A program made the position numbers and the translations under genes. From Panicum virgatum (lineage: Eukaryota; Streptophyta; Magnoliopsida; Poales; Poaceae), in contig NC_053146.1 in assembly GCF_016808335.1 (NCBI RefSeq), positions 43,094,809 through 43,158,808 on the forward strand: a stretch of DNA of 64,000 bases, read 5' to 3'. The notes below the pieces were generated by a model that searched no databases, had not been told where the DNA came from, and worked only from the letters and a program-made list of their open reading frames with translations. Shown piece after piece: positions 33,543 through 47,145 of this stretch (position 1 is the stretch's first letter; every line of letters begins with the position of its first letter).

Positions 33543-36500
33543 TGTCACAGAACAGTCCAAATAATACCGATCAAGTGCACTAATTAACCATTTAACTTAA
33601 TCCTCCAATAATGCACTTCACCAGTACACTCAGACTGCCTGCTTTAACCAGGATCGGTTGCACAGGAACTCTCGCCAAAAGACGAGCACAGGTGATTACA
33701 AGCAACAAAAGTTTTCAAACTTAACTTACAACCAGAGTTAAACAAAAGTCTTCAAAATTAACTTACAATAAAGTTTTACAAGCCAGAGTTACATTTCGAA
33801 TACAGAGTTCAAACACAGCGGAAAATACAAAACAGATTAAAACAAGTTCGAAATACCGCACGGTAGATAACGTCGATGACAAAAGACAAGCTTCACATCT
33901 TGCCCACTGATGTGAGGCTCACCTGCCTGCACTTCACGGAGAAGGCGGAACCCACTCGAACGTCCAACCTGGAGGAAGAGGCTGACCACTCCAGGACGCA
34001 CCGATTTCCTCGAAGTCTTCCGGAAGACAACCTGCTCAGAAGGGTTACAACCAAACCCTGAGTATTCTAATACTCAGCAAGGCTTACCCGTCCATGGGTA
34101 TACTTAGCCCATTACCTAGACATGCATAGCTCTTTGGCTCTGGGTTATTTTGCTGAAAAGCTACTAACACTGGATCCTTACTTTCAATATTTTAGCTCCA
34201 ATTGTGTTGATAGCTAGAAACTAGGTTGGCCTAATTCTCTAGAGCACACATGGTTAATCATATTATCTTTTCAAGAATATCAACAAAAGTCCAACTTTTC
34301 TCTTGCTGTCCTTTCAATCCTTACTACGATGCGACGCATTGACCAAGGCTCTCATATCCGCGAGTCACGGTGAATCGATCCGATTTAACCTTGCAAGGTG
34401 GACCTAACTCACACGACACGTGAAAACCCCGTCGGGCCACACACGTCAACTGTTCCCATAATTACCCCGAAGTCTGAATCAAGCCCGCAAGCACCCAGAT
34501 GATGAGCCCCGCACGTGCGAACACCCAGTGAACCCGTGGGCTACTTCACCATCCGTCAACCCTACCCAGCACCGCAGGTCGAGACCCAGATTCCGACGCA
34601 ATTAAGGTAATTAGCTTACCGGTTTCGACTACCTCCTACTTCCGGCATGTGGTTAGTACTGTTCAATCCTCAGTCAAAGGGCCAACAACGGAACGGTCCT
34701 CAATCGACGCAGGTGGAGACTCAACTTTCCTTAATCAATAATCATGTCCAACTTTACCTCCGCCCGGTCTCCAATTTCCCTTCTCATTGCATTATTTCTC
34801 ATAACACTGCCTGAAGTAACAACCATATATCTCGCGGGTGACAGGAAATCACCCGTCTTCTACCGAGTTTACTTAAGCATAGCAGTGCTAGCGATACCTA
34901 CACTAGTAAGGACACTGGGTAATCAAGATTATGCATCTATGGTTCCAATCCATTCCTTGAACGTATATGCACAATACTTTAATTATAACATGGAGTAATT
35001 AAAATAAGGGATATGCTCCGGGGCTTGCCTTGCAGGTCAGCGGGGTTAGCGATTTCTTCAGGAGCGTGCTCGACTGCGTCCTCCTGCTGTTCACCCGCTT
35101 GCGGCTCCTGGACCGGCTCAGCAACCAGCTCGTAGGCGACTTCGGTGTCGGCGGCTACACGAGGAAAATATGCCATGCAGGAGTTATAATGGTGCAAGGC
35201 ACTCAGGAGGCAATGTAATGCGAGTAAAAGAAGACATGACGGCAATCATTTAACGAACAACCATGAAAACTAGCGATAAAGGAAACGACTTGGCAACGAT
35301 TTATTAAAGATTTAAAATACGACAAGCAAACAGAACCAAATATTTCTCAAGGGTAACCTATTTTGATCCTACTGCAAGAACAAAGGTTAACTGAAACCAA
35401 GCCAAAATTAAAAGATACAAAGTAGGAAGTAAATTATTTTGGCCCTAGCATAACAAATTGAGGAACAACAGATCCACGAACATGCACATAGGATATGCAC
35501 CTGGAAATTTTTCAGTGAACTACACATGCAACAAGTAAGCTACCATAAAATTTTCAGGATTTTTAGATAAACCAAACAACCGATACAAAATAATCTAGCT
35601 TAAACACAAACCCTAAATTTAGCAGGGGCCAAAGTGATATTTCACCTGCACAAAATATTTTTCTTCTGAAGATCTTGATTTTAGAAACCTAACAAAATTT
35701 GGTTTGCCATTTTAGGATTTTCCTACACTTTTCTAGCAATTATCAAACTTTCACTCAAATCAACCAAAAAGGAAAACAAAAACTAGAGCCACGGGCCCCA
35801 CCCGTCAGCGAAATAAAGAGAGAGGGAGGGGAGAGAGCTCCCCTGCTCTGCTCGCGTGCCCGGCCGCTCACGCCGGCGGCGCGCCTGCGCGCGCGCGGCG
35901 GCCATGGGCCGGCCAGCGGGGCAGCGCAGCGGCTCGCGCGCGGAGCCAGCGCGGGGCCCGCGGCCGAGCAGGGCGCGAGAGAGGGGGGGCGGCCAGGGCG
36001 CACGCGCGGCGGGGCGGGAAGCGCGCGGGACGGCGCTGGGCATGGGCGGCGGCGCGGCGTTCTCGCCGGCGGCAGCGCAGACCGGCGAGGGGGGCGGGGC
36101 GCGCCGCGGCCAGGAGAGCCCGGCGGAGCGGGGGCGCACGGCCGCGCGGCTGGGACCCGCGCGGAGGCAGCCCGCAGCGGGCGCAGCGGCGGCGCCATGG
36201 CGACCACGGCGGCGCGGCTGTGGTCCAGCACCGGCGGCCGCGGAATCGCGCGGGGATAGGGTTGGAAAGGGAGAGGGGCACGCGGAGAAGCTCACCGGCG
36301 ACTCGATTGGAGCGGAGGGAGGTCGGGGAGGGGAGCTCGACGGCGAGGCAGAGCTTCGGCGCGGAGCAACAATGGCGGTCGGTGACACAGGGGCCGATTC
36401 GGCTCGGGGTTGGCGCAAACGGGTCCGTGGAGGGACGAAGGAGCTTCGGGGCGAGGTCGCGCGGCTTGGGGCGTGGGGAATCGAAGCACGGCGGCGAGGG

Positions 36501-37005
36501 GGTGGCCGGAATCGGCACCGGCGCGATGAGCGGCAACTAGGGTTGCTCGGCTCTGCTGTGCTCTCCGTGCGACGCGAGGAAGGGGAACGGGGAGGCGAAA
36601 ACGAGCATGACTCCGCGCGGATAAGGACGGTGTGCGAGCACGATGGGCGAGGTTCGTCGGCGCGACGCGTGGCGACGCCAACGTCGATGGCCGGCGGTGA
36701 ACTGACCAAACGGGGGCACAGTAACCGAATTTGTGTGATTTTAGCCGACTTTGACCGTCCAAAGCTCCAAATTTTACATTGGAACATGAAATTTGGCCAA
36801 AATAAAAGTTGTAGAGGACGAAAAAATCTACAACTTTGCTTTTGGGCGAAAGTTGAATTGAAGCTCGGATCAGAGACAAAAACGCGATCGAACACTGCTA
36901 AATCGATGTTTACCGCGCGAACACGATTTACGCTAACAACAAGATTAACTCCTAATTAGCGAATCTAAGCTCATGATTAGCGCTCAGTAACACTGGGGTG
37001 TTACA
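33543..37005 (-). repeat. 3' LTR of the Tekay element (3463 bp)
   Basis: On the minus strand it opens TGTAACACCCCAGTG and closes GTTCTGTGACA. Long open frames in its GC-rich part (35.7-36.9 kb) recur in the other LTR, overlap on both strands and have no domain signature, so I do not call them genes. Confidence 0.95.
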
Positions 37006-37018
37006 GCCTTCCCCCCTT
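37006..37018 (-). promoter_or_regulatory. Polypurine tract
   Basis: AAGGGGGGAAGGC on the minus strand abuts the 3' LTR and overlaps the gag-pol stop codon (TAA, 37017-37019). It primes plus-strand DNA synthesis. Confidence 0.85.
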
Positions 37019-40000
37019 AAAGGAATCTCGTCCCGAGATTCAGACACGATGGAACGTATAAGATAAGATGGGGCAAGTGAGAAGTACCTTGATGAGCATT
37101 TAAAAAGTCCGGATACTTGGATCTCAGAAATTCTTCTTTCTCCCAAGTAGCTTCTTCTTCGGAGTGATTACTCCATTGAACTTTGTAGAATCGATTAGTT
37201 GTGCGACGAGTAATCCGATCCTTGCGATCAATAATCTTGATAGGATGCTCAGGATACGTGAGATCAGACTCTAATTGAATTGAGTCACTATCAATAGCTT
37301 CAGTCGGAACTCTCAAACACTTCTTGAGTTGTGATACATGAAAAGTGTTATGAATTGCTGAAAATTTTGCTGGAAGATCCAACCGGTAAGCTACAGGGCC
37401 ACATCTCTCCACAATTGGGTATGGACCAATATAGCGGGGTGCTAATTTTCCTTTTACTCCAAATCTTTGAACGCCTTTCCAAGGTGATACTTTTAAGTAT
37501 ACATGGTCACCAACTTTAAAGACGAGTGGATCAGTCCTTTTGTCAGCGTAGCTCTTCTGCCGAGACTGCGCGATTTTCAAATTTTCTTGAATAAGGCGGA
37601 CTTGTTCTTCGGCTTCTTGAACCATGTCAGGTCCGAAAATAGTTCTTTCCCCTGCTTCGGACCAATTCAAAGGGGTTCGACATCGACGACCATATAATGC
37701 TTCAAATGGTGCCATTTTGATACTCTCTTGATAGCTATTGTTATAAGAGAATTCAGCTAATGGCAAACATTGATCCCATTTTTGTGGATAGGCTAAGACA
37801 CATGCACGGAGCATATCTTCTAAAATCTGATTGATTCTCTCCGTTTGGCCATCTGTTTGAGGGTGGTAAGCAGAGCTGCGAATCACACGAGTTCCTAAGC
37901 AAGTATGCAATTGTTCCCAAAAGCGAGCAGTGAATTGGCTTCCACGATCAGAGATGATAGTCTTGGGTATACCATGCAGGCATAAGATACGCTCAACGTA
38001 TAACTCAGCATATCTTTTGGTGGAATAACGAGTACTGACTGGAATAAAATGTGCTGACTTGGTTAGTCTATCAACCACAACCCAAATCGAGTCGTAACCT
38101 TTTTGGGTCCGAGGTAACCCAACTATAAAGTCCATACTAATATCTTCCCATTTCCATTCAGGAATACTCAAGGGTTGAAGAGTTCCTACTGGCTTGAGAT
38201 GACTAGCTTTAACTCTGCGACAGATGTCACATTCGGACACATATTTAGCGACCTCTCTTTTCATCCGAGTCCACCAAAATTGTTGTTTCAGATCCTGGTA
38301 CATCTTGTTGCTACCAGGATGGATGGACAGTCGGGAAGTATGAGCTTCATCAAGAATTTGCTTTCGGAGTTCAAAATCCTTAGGTACCACTATTCGGTTC
38401 TTGAACCATAACACATTCTCACTATCTTGGTGAAAACAGTTTACTTTCGGATCTCCTTCTAATAATCTTCTTTGAATTTCCTTTACTCCTTTATCTTTCT
38501 TTTGTGCTTCAATGATCAAATCACGAAGAGTAGGAGTAAGTTCTAGATGAGCCAATGTGCCATGGGGTACAATGCTCAAGTTTAGCTTTTCCATCTCAAA
38601 ACAGAGAGACTCACTCAAGGGTATAGCAGTGAGGCAATGACAGTGAGCCTTGCGGCTTAACGCATCAGCAACCACATTTGCTTTTCCTGGATGGTAGTGT
38701 ACTTCAAGCTCATAATCTTTAATCAACTCGAGCCATCGTCGTTGACGCATGTTCAGATCAGCTTGAGTGAAAAGATACTTGAGGCTCTTGTGATCTGTAT
38801 AAATGTTACACTTGGTGCCCAGAAGATAATGTCGCCAGATCTTCAAAGAATGGACTACAGCTGCTAATTCCAGATCATGTGTGGGATAGTTCTCTTCGTG
38901 ACGCTTGAGTGATCGAGAAGCATAAGCAATCACCCGATTCTCTTGCATCAGAACACAGCCAATTCCGGTGCCCGAAGCATCACAATAAACATCGAATGGC
39001 TTTGTAGTATCTGGTTGAGCTAAGATTGGTGCTGAAGTAAGTAGAGTTCTTAACTTCCGGAAAGCTGTCTCACATTGGTCACTCCAATAGAATTTGGTAC
39101 CTTTCTTGAGAAGTTCGGTCATAGGTTTAGCAATTCTGGAAAATTCCGGTATGAACCGACGATAATAACCCGCTAACCCTAAGAAACTTCGGATTTCAGC
39201 CACTGAGGTTGGAGCCTTCCAGTTCAGTACATCCTGTACTTTACTGGGATCAACAGAAATACCCTCAGTCGTGATAACATGACCTAGAAATGGAACTTCC
39301 TTTAGCCAAAATTCGCACTTGCTGAGCTTAGCATATAGCTGATGTTCCCTAAGACGTTGGAGTACTATATGAAGATGCTGAGCATGTTCTTCTTCCGTCT
39401 TGGAATAGATTAGGATGTCATCAATGAATACCACGACGAATTTATCCAGCTCTGGCATGAACACCGAATTCATGAGATACATGAAGTAGGCTGGAGCATT
39501 GGTTAATCCAAAGGACATGACCAAATACACATAAAGACCATAACGAGTGGAGAATGCTGTTTTTGGTATATCTGATGGCCGGATTTTGATTTGATGATAA
39601 CCAGATCGAAGATCTATTTTCGAGAAGAACTTGGCACCGGCTAATTGATCAAAGAGAATATCAATGCGAGGAAGAGGATATTTGTTTTTGATGGTGACCG
39701 CATTCAAAGGTCGATAGTCCACACATAATCGTAACCCATGATCTTTCTTTTTCACGAACAAGGCTGGACAACCCCATGGTGAAGCACTGGTTCGGATAAA
39801 ACCCTTATCTAATAACTCTTGCAACTGAACTTTCAACTCAGCTAACTCACTTGGAGTCATTCTGTATGGTCTTCGAGATATGGGCGCTGTGCCGGGCTGT
39901 AACTCAATGACAAACTCAATATCCCGATCAGGAGGCATGCCTGGCAAGTCCTCCGGAAACACATCGGGGTATTCACAAACCACCGGAATTACTTCCAGAA

Positions 40001-41555
40001 TCTTCCCCTCAAGATGGTATATGATAGTGGTTGGAATTTCACGCTGGGAAAGATGAATATTCAAAATGCCATGTGTGGAAGAATTGATTCGGACAATTCG
40101 AGATGAAGTATCAAGGATAACACGATGCTCCTCCATCCAATTCATTCCAAGAATGATATCTATTCCTTGGTTTGGAAGAACAATGAGATCGGTCTGGAAA
40201 ACTTTCCCACCTAGGTCAAGGGATACGCCCGGAACACATTGACCGGCTTTTAACGGTGCACCCGGTGCATGAATAATATATGGTCTTTTCATGTGGGTTA
40301 CTTGTAAGTTGAGCCGTGCTACACATGCTTCGCTGATAAATGTATGAGATGCTCCGGAATCAAATAACACAACAACAGGGCGCTGGTTAACGGAAAACAT
40401 ACCCGTCATTACTTGAGTACCGTCAGTAATATCTTCCAATGCAGTGTAGTTCACACGACCAGTCTTTACAGGTACAGTCTTCTTCTTATTACCTTGGGTA
40501 CTAGAGGTTGAAATTGGTGTAGGAGGCTGGTAATTGACTTGTCTGCGTGGCATGGGACAATCACGTGCAAAATGCCCAGGAAGCCCGCAGTTATAACAAG
40601 GATAGTTGCTGGGGCGTACAAACTGCGAAGAGGGAGGTCTCTGCCCTTGCTGTGGCGCTGGGAGACGTGGTACCCACGACTGCTGCTGTGGCGGCCTAGC
40701 AACCCAACGGCCTTGCTGTGGTGGATAACTTGGAGCCCGCTGACTTCCTGTCTGTACTAGCTTGTACCTCTGGGGCGCACTGCTGGAAGATCCAACAGGT
40801 GCCTTCCTCTTTTTGTCTGCCTTATGAGCTAAGGTAGCATCTTCTTGAGTAATAGCCTTATTAACTAGCTCGGTAAAGTTGGCACAGGTTGTTAGAGCAA
40901 GTTTGTCCTGCAACTTGGTATTCAGTCCTCTCCTGAAGCAATCCTGCCTCTTTTCATCACTATCCACATGAAAACCACCATACTGAGCTAACTGGTTGAA
41001 GGTTTGAGCATATTGAAGAACAGTATTGTTTCCTTGCTTCAATTCTAGGAACTCTGCCATTTTTCTTCTCATCAGACTCGTAGGAATATGATGGGCCTTG
41101 AATGCTGCCACAAACTCATTCCAAGCGAGACGCGCACCAGCGGGAAGTAGAGACTTGTGATTAACCCACCATATCTTCGCTGGGCCTCTCAGTTGTTGCG
41201 CTGCAAAGGCGGCTTTGTCTATTTCTGTACAATTGAGGATACTGAACTTGTCCTCAATGGTGCGAATCCATGCATCGGCTTCAAGAGGATCATCTGCCTT
41301 GTGGAACAGAGGTGGTTGGGTGGCCAGAAAACCGACATAATCAGTTTCTGCTGGTGGTGCTTGTCGACCTCTGCCGGCATTGTTTTGCACTAATTGCCTC
41401 ATCAATTCGGTCTGCTCATTACGGTCAACGATAAGAGCCGCAATAGCTTGAGCCAAGGAGGGAGGTGGTTGGGGTTGTGCTCCGTGATTCTCATTTTCAG
41501 GGTTGGCAGCGTGGTTATCACCCATCTGCAAAATAACCACCCCTTGGTTAGCCAT
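37017..41555 (-). CDS. gag-pol: Tekay gag-pol polyprotein with chromodomain, intact
   Basis: 1512 codons in one frame. Approximate residues: capsid-type gag 80-240, CCHC knuckle [14 protein letters not shown] (320-333), protease [12 protein letters not shown] (396-407), RT with [11 protein letters not shown] (608) and FIDDILIYS (710-718), RNase H from [13 protein letters not shown] (857) through YTDHKSL (919), integrase with an H-H-C-C zinc region ([18 protein letters not shown]) then [16 protein letters not shown] and [12 protein letters not shown], and a C-terminal chromodomain ([20 protein letters not shown]). The chromodomain places it among chromoviruses and is thought to steer insertion to particular chromatin. 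All catalytic residues I can check are present. One oddity is YVYLVMSFG, where the usual motif has Glu at the second position. The stop overlaps the polypurine tract. Confidence 0.95.
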   Translation of the reverse strand: MANQGVVILQMGDNHAANPENENHGAQPQPPPSLAQAIAALIVDRNEQTELMRQLVQNNAGRGRQAPPAETDYVGFLATQPPLFHKADDPLEADAWIRTIEDKFSILNCTEIDKAAFAAQQLRGPAKIWWVNHKSLLPAGARLAWNEFVAAFKAHHIPTSLMRRKMAEFLELKQGNNTVLQYAQTFNQLAQYGGFHVDSDEKRQDCFRRGLNTKLQDKLALTTCANFTELVNKAITQEDATLAHKADKKRKAPVGSSSSAPQRYKLVQTGSQRAPSYPPQQGRWVARPPQQQSWVPRLPAPQQGQRPPSSQFVRPSNYPCYNCGLPGHFARDCPMPRRQVNYQPPTPISTSSTQGNKKKTVPVKTGRVNYTALEDITDGTQVMTGMFSVNQRPVVVLFDSGASHTFISEACVARLNLQVTHMKRPYIIHAPGAPLKAGQCVPGVSLDLGGKVFQTDLIVLPNQGIDIILGMNWMEEHRVILDTSSRIVRINSSTHGILNIHLSQREIPTTIIYHLEGKILEVIPVVCEYPDVFPEDLPGMPPDRDIEFVIELQPGTAPISRRPYRMTPSELAELKVQLQELLDKGFIRTSASPWGCPALFVKKKDHGLRLCVDYRPLNAVTIKNKYPLPRIDILFDQLAGAKFFSKIDLRSGYHQIKIRPSDIPKTAFSTRYGLYVYLVMSFGLTNAPAYFMYLMNSVFMPELDKFVVVFIDDILIYSKTEEEHAQHLHIVLQRLREHQLYAKLSKCEFWLKEVPFLGHVITTEGISVDPSKVQDVLNWKAPTSVAEIRSFLGLAGYYRRFIPEFSRIAKPMTELLKKGTKFYWSDQCETAFRKLRTLLTSAPILAQPDTTKPFDVYCDASGTGIGCVLMQENRVIAYASRSLKRHEENYPTHDLELAAVVHSLKIWRHYLLGTKCNIYTDHKSLKYLFTQADLNMRQRRWLELIKDYELEVHYHPGKANVVADALSRKAHCHCLTAIPLSESLCFEMEKLNLSIVPHGTLAHLELTPTLRDLIIEAQKKDKGVKEIQRRLLEGDPKVNCFHQDSENVLWFKNRIVVPKDFELRKQILDEAHTSRLSIHPGSNKMYQDLKQQFWWTRMKREVAKYVSECDICRRVKASHLKPVGTLQPLSIPEWKWEDISMDFIVGLPRTQKGYDSIWVVVDRLTKSAHFIPVSTRYSTKRYAELYVERILCLHGIPKTIISDRGSQFTARFWEQLHTCLGTRVIRSSAYHPQTDGQTERINQILEDMLRACVLAYPQKWDQCLPLAEFSYNNSYQESIKMAPFEALYGRRCRTPLNWSEAGERTIFGPDMVQEAEEQVRLIQENLKIAQSRQKSYADKRTDPLVFKVGDHVYLKVSPWKGVQRFGVKGKLAPRYIGPYPIVERCGPVAYRLDLPAKFSAIHNTFHVSQLKKCLRVPTEAIDSDSIQLESDLTYPEHPIKIIDRKDRITRRTTNRFYKVQWSNHSEEEATWEKEEFLRSKYPDFLNAHQGTSHLPHLILYVPSCLNLGTRFL

Positions 41556-42712
41556 TCCGCTATCAGGACTAATTCATGCAATAAAGAATGTGCATATCTA
41601 ATATGAACACACGACATGAATCATTTCCCTCGCGATATGGTTCACCAAGGGAAAATAAAATAAACTGACTTGCTTTGGTTGAAACCTTATCTATTCAACT
41701 TGAACCACAGATTGGTAACTCGGGGTTGCACAGCTATTAACTACGAGACGATCAAAATAACCCTTTTTTTATGAGACGCAACCACAAACAACAAAGCGAT
41801 CAACCAACTCAAATATGCCAGATGCATGCAGGTTCTATCGTTTCTCACCCAAGCAGGTACCAATTATGGTATACGAAGACGACTAGTGGCACAAATACGT
41901 ACTCTCCCTATATATACTAGTCGTTCCTACGATCAAGGATTTCATAACGCGCTTAACGAAGTTAGTGTTCCTGCAGACAAACCAAGACAACAAAAGAGAT
42001 ATAAATATCCATTTCTGGACCCTTCGTGCCAGCACACACGAACGGCCCCCATGTGTCCTACGCCACACGGGTAACGCATATGCAGTTTCCCACATATTCA
42101 CCCATACATTACCATCCACTATAGAGATGGCACCCAAACGTTCAACGCTGAATGGGCAGCGCTGCATACGTTACCGAAGCAACGTATTCACTTCCCGTAC
42201 ACTCGCCTTACGGGACATCCAAGGGTAGACGTGTCCCAAGGGTCACGGTCATGGCCAACCGCATGACAGGTTTACATCTCGTAACATTGCCTTACGAGAT
42301 GGCCGTGATCACAATCACACGGTAAGAAATCCGCACTCCATATCAGGCGGCAGATAGCGACAGGCTCGTTCGAATTGAGCCTTATCACCTCCTCGTATGC
42401 TCAACATACGGAACCCGCGCACGTATGAAACACGTGGGCTATTCTAAGGACTATCAGAATGCTCACCTTACTTACCTCAGCGTAGGTGCGTCGTTACAGA
42501 ATAGTAGTTGTGCACAAAAGTAAGGTTTAACGAGAAGTAATTGCTGGAAGTGCTGGAATAAAATAGATACTTAGATGCCTCCTAACTTATAACACATAAT
42601 TAGGGCATATGAACTATCTATCCTATTCCTTAGCGCATCTAGCGTCATCTTTTCGAAAAAACCCAAAAATTTTGCAGTTAAGCACTCAAGTAATCACCCC
42701 CCAGTGCAATTA
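41556..42712 (-). other. Untranslated leader of the Tekay element
   Basis: About 1.16 kb between the primer-binding site and the gag ATG. No supported ORF; packaging signals would be expected here but cannot be recognised by eye. Confidence 0.6.
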
Positions 42713-42724
42713 GCTCTGATGCCA
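42713..42724 (-). promoter_or_regulatory. Primer-binding site of the Tekay element
   Basis: TGGCATCAGAGC on the minus strand, two bases from the 5' LTR edge. It differs by one base from the common plant site TGGTATCAGAGC for initiator methionine tRNA. Confidence 0.85.
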
Positions 42725-42726
42725 GC

Positions 42727-45700
42727 TGTCACAGAACAGTCCAAATAATACCGATCAAGTGCACTAATTAACCATTTAACTTAATCCTCCAATAATGCAC
42801 TTCACCAGTACACTCAGACTGCCTGCTTTAACCAGGATCGGTTGCACAGGAACTCTCGCCAAAAGACGAGCACAGGTGATTACAAGCAACAAAAGTTTTC
42901 AAACTTAACTTACAACCAGAGTTAAACAAAAGTCTTCAAAATTAACTTACAATAAAGTTTTACAAGCCAGAGTTACATTTCGAATACAGAGTTCAAACGC
43001 AGCGGAAAATACAAAACAGATTAAAACAAGTTCGAAATACCGCACGGTAGATAACGTCGATGACAAAAGACAAGCTTCACATCTTGCCCACTGATGTGAG
43101 GCTCACCTGCCTGCACTTCACGGAGAAGGCGGAACCCACTCGAACGTCCAACCTGGAGGAAGAGGCTGACCACTCCAGGACGCACCGATTTCCTCAAAGT
43201 CTTCCGGAAGACAACCTGCTCAGAAGGGTTACAACCAAACCCTGAGTATTCTAATACTCAGCAAGGCTTACCCGTCCATGGGTATACTTAGCCCATTACC
43301 TAGACATGCATAGCTCTTTGGCTCTGGGTTATTTTGCTGAAAAGGTACTAACACTGGATCCTTACTTTCAATATTTTAGCTCCAATTGTGTTGATAGCTA
43401 GAAACTAGGTTGGCCTAATTCTCTAGAGCACACATGGTTAATCATATTATCTTTTCAAGAATATCAACAAAAGTCCAACTTTTCTCTTGCTGTCCTTTCA
43501 ATCCTTACTACGATGCGACGCATTGACCAAGGCTCTCATATCCGCGAGTCACGGCGAATCGATCCGATTTAACCTTGCAAGGTGGACCTAACTCACACGA
43601 CACGTGAAAACCCCGTCGGGCCACACACGTCAACTGTTCCCATAATTACCCCGAAGTCTGAATCAAGCCCGCAAGCACCCAGATGATGAGCCCCGCACGT
43701 GCGAACACCCAGTGAACCCGTGGGCTACTTCACCATCCGTCAACCCTACCCAGCACCGCAGGTCGAGACCCAGATTCCGACGCAATTAAGGTAATTAGCT
43801 TACCGGTTTCGACTACCTCCTACTTTCGGCATGTGGTTAGTACTGTTCAATCCTCAGTCAAAGGGCCAACAACGGAACGGTCCTCAATCGACGCAGGCGG
43901 AGACTCAACTTTCCTTAATCAATAATCATGTCCAACTTTACCTCCGCCCGGTCTCCAATTTCCCTTCTCATTGCATTATTTCTCATAACACTGCCTGAAG
44001 TAACAACCCTATATCTCGTGGGTGACAGGAAATCACCCGTCTTCTACCGAGTTTACTTAAGCATAGCAGTGCTAGCGATACCGACACTAGTAAGGACACT
44101 GGGTAATCAAGATTATGCATCTATGGTTCCAATCCATTCCTTGAACATATATGCACAATACTTTAATTATAACATGGAGTAATTAAAATAAGGGATATGC
44201 TCCGGGGCTTGCCTTGCAGGTCAGCGGGGTTAGCGATTTCTTCAGGAGCGTGCTCGACTGCGTCCTCCTGCTGTTCACCCGCTTGCGGCTCCTGGACCGG
44301 CTCAGCAACCAGCTCGTAGGCGACTTCGGTGTCGGCGGCTACACGAGGAAAATATGCCATGCAGGAGTTATAATGGTGCAAGGCACTCAGGAGGCAATGT
44401 AATGCGAGTAAAAGAAGACATGACAGCAATCATTTAACGAACAACCATGAAAACTAGCGATAAAGGAAACGACTTGGCAACGATTTATTAAAGATTCAAA
44501 ATACGACAAGCAAACAGAACCAAATATTTCTCAAGGGTAACCTATTTTGATCCTACTGCAAGAACAAAGGTTAACTGAAACCAAGCCAAAATTAAAAGAT
44601 ACAAAGTAGGAAGTAAATTATTTTGGCCCTAGCATAACAAATTGAGGAACAACAGATCCACGAACATGCACACAGGATATGCACCTGGAAATTTTTCAGT
44701 GAACTACACATGCAACAAGTAAGCTACCATAAAATTTTCAGGATTTTTAGATAAACCAAACAACCGATACGAAATAATCTAGCTTAAACACAAACCCTAA
44801 ATTTAGCAGGGGCCAAAGTGACATTTCACCTGCACAAAATATTTTTCTTCTGAAGATCTTGATTTTAGAAACCTAACAAAATTTGGTTTGCCATTTTAGG
44901 ATTTTCCTACACTTTTCTAGCAATTATCAAACTTTCACTCAAATCAACCAAAAAGGAAAACAAAAACTAGAGCCACGGGCCCCACCCGTCAGTGAAATAA
45001 AGAGAGAGGGAGGGGAGAGAGCTCCCCTGCTCTGCTCGCGTGCCCGGCCGCTCACGCCGGCGGCGCGCCTGCGCGCGCGCGGCGGCCATGGGCCGGCCAG
45101 CGGGGCAGCGCAGCGGCTCGCGCGCGGAGCCAGCGCGGGGCCCGCGGCCGAGCAGGGCGCGAGAGAGGGGGGGGCGGCCAGGGCGCACGCGCGGCGGGGC
45201 GGGAAGCGCGCGGGACGGCGCTGGGCATGGGCGGCGGCGCGGCGTTCTCGCCGGCGGCAGCGCAGACCGGCGAGGGGGGCGGGGCGCGCCGCGGCCAGGA
45301 GAAACCGGCGGAGCGGGGGCGCACGGCCGCGCGGCTGGGACCCGCGCGGAGGCAGCCCGCAGCGGGCGCAGCGGCGGCGCCATGGCGACCACGGCGGCGC
45401 GGCTGTGGTCCAGCGCCGGCGGCCGCGGAATCGCGCGGGGATAGGGTTGGAAAGGGAGAGCGGCGCGCGGAGAAGCTCACCGGCGACTCGATTGGAGCGG
45501 AGGGAGGTCGGGGAGGGGAGCTCGACGGCGAGGCAGAGCTTCGGCGCGGAGCAACAATGGCGGTCGGTGACACAGGGGCCGATTCGGCTCGGGGTTGGCG
45601 CAAACGGGTCCGTGGAGGGACGAAGGAGCTTCGGGGCGAGGTCGCGCGGCTTGGGGCGTGGGGAATCGAAGCACGGCGGCGAGGGGGTGGCCGGAATCGG

Positions 45701-46190
45701 CACCGGCGCGATGAGCGGCAACTAGGGTTGCTCGGCTCTGCTGTGCTCTCCGTGCGACGCGAGGAAGGGGAACGGGGAGGCGAAAACGAGCACGACTCCG
45801 CGCGGATAAGGACGGTGTGCGAGCACGATGGGCGAGGTTCGTCGGCGCGACGCGTGGCGACGCCAACGTCGATGGCCGGCGGTGAACTTACCAAACGGGG
45901 GCACAGTAACCGAATTTGTGTGATTTTAGCCGACTTTGACCGTCCAAAGCTCCAAATTTTACATTGGAACATGAAATTTGGCCAAAATAAAAGTTGTAGA
46001 GGACGAAAAAATCTACAACTTTGCTTTTGGGCGAAAGTTGAATTGAAGCTCGGATCAGAGACAAAAACGCGATCGAACACTGCTAAATCGATGTTTACCG
46101 CGCGAACACGATTTACGCTAACGACAAGATTAACTCCTAATTAGCGAATCTAAGCTCATGATTAGCGCTCAGTAACACTGGGGTGTTACA
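42727..46190 (-). repeat. 5' LTR of the Tekay element (3464 bp)
   Basis: Partner of 33543-37005, one base longer (an 8-G instead of a 7-G run near 45168-45175). It should hold the promoter of the element. Confidence 0.95.
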
Positions 46191-46980
46191 GCTGCGGCTG
46201 GGACCCGCGAGGTCTGCCTGCTCCGGGCCTTGGCGGCTAGGAGCTGGTGGGGCTGGAGGTGTCCTGCGTGCAGGCAACGGGCACTTCGGCAAGATGGTGG
46301 TGCTCCTCTTCTTTTCCTCGATGGCGTTGTTGGTCCGTCGTCGCTTTGGTGGTGGTGTCGGGGGCTGACAGGTGCTTGCTGGTGGTGCCGTGGTGGTTCC
46401 TCGGGCTGTGCCGGATTTCTCCCGGTTGAGGTGTCGTTATTGCGGTGGGGTGCGCGCTTCTGTCATTGGTCGAGAGTGTACGACAGGAATGGTGTTTTCC
46501 GGGCGAAAGCCTCCACCGTTGGTGGTAATGGTGGCGGCGCCCTCGGGGCGTCGTTTTCCCCGCTGGGGGCACCATTAAGGGTTACCATGTCCTTGCAGCA
46601 CGGGGTCCCAGGGTGAAAACCCAGTCCGCTGTGGACGTGCGTCGATGGCGCCATTGGCGTCATGCCCTTTTTGGAGGCGTCGCATCTGGAGACCCGTCTC
46701 GGTCTATGGCAGCGGTGGTTGTCGGCTGGTGGTGTTGCTTTGTGCGTTGCTGCTGTGGTGGTACGCTTGGTCCGTGTTGGCAGGGAGGTGCAGAGGGCCC
46801 ATGAGTGTGTAGCCTCGAGTTGGCGCGCTTGGTGCAGTGGTGATCTCGGTGATGGCTGGGCGGAGGTGTTGCTCTCAGAGCCGTCTCAGGTATCCGAATC
46901 CTTGGCAGATGAGTGTGAGGCGGTGGGTGAGGCGAGGCCCCCATGCTCGATGTGTGTGTGTGCGGCTCGACCGTTTGTAT
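46191..46980 (+). repeat. Interrupted GC-rich repeat, piece 3 of 3
   Basis: Begins with the second GCTGC. It is GT- and GC-rich (GGTGGTGTCGGGGGCTGAC, GTTACCATGTCCTTGCAGC) and ends at a MITE fragment. No convincing coding frame. It may be the non-coding 5' part of a LINE or another retroelement; I cannot decide. Confidence 0.4.
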
Positions 46981-47145
46981 GTGGTAATTATTATCTAATC
47001 ATGGGTTAACTAAGTTTAAAAGATTCGTCTAGTAAATTACAGACAAATTGTGTAATTAGTTATTTTGTTTAGCTATATTTAATACTTTATATATACGTTC
47101 AAAAATTTAATGTGACAGAGAATCAAATAAATTTTTGAAATTTTG
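46981..47145. mobile_element. Truncated Tourist-like MITE
   Basis: Family-typical interior (CTAATCATGGGTTAACTAAG, TTAAAAGATTCGTCTAG, TGTGTAATTAGTTATTTTG) without clear terminal repeats on either side. Confidence 0.6.

Larger units (their letters stand above)
33543..46190 (-). mobile_element. Complete Tekay-type Ty3/Gypsy chromovirus (12.6 kb)
   Basis: Two nearly identical LTRs (33543-37005 and 42727-46190) flank the internal region, with the duplication GCTGC on both sides (33538-33542 and 46191-46195). The minus strand carries in order the 5' LTR, a tRNA-iMet-like primer site, a leader, one uninterrupted gag-pol frame ending in a chromodomain, a polypurine tract and the 3' LTR. I count about 25 differences between the LTRs, or 0.7 percent. 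At the often assumed 1.3e-8 substitutions per site per year that gives roughly 0.3 million years. Everything needed for autonomy appears present. Confidence 0.95.

Noticed and set aside
35699..36959. Several overlapping open frames of 160-370 codons on both strands, repeated at 44883-46144
   Set aside because: They lie in the GC-rich part of the Tekay LTRs, overlap in all frames and have no motif. Duplication in the second LTR explains the repetition.
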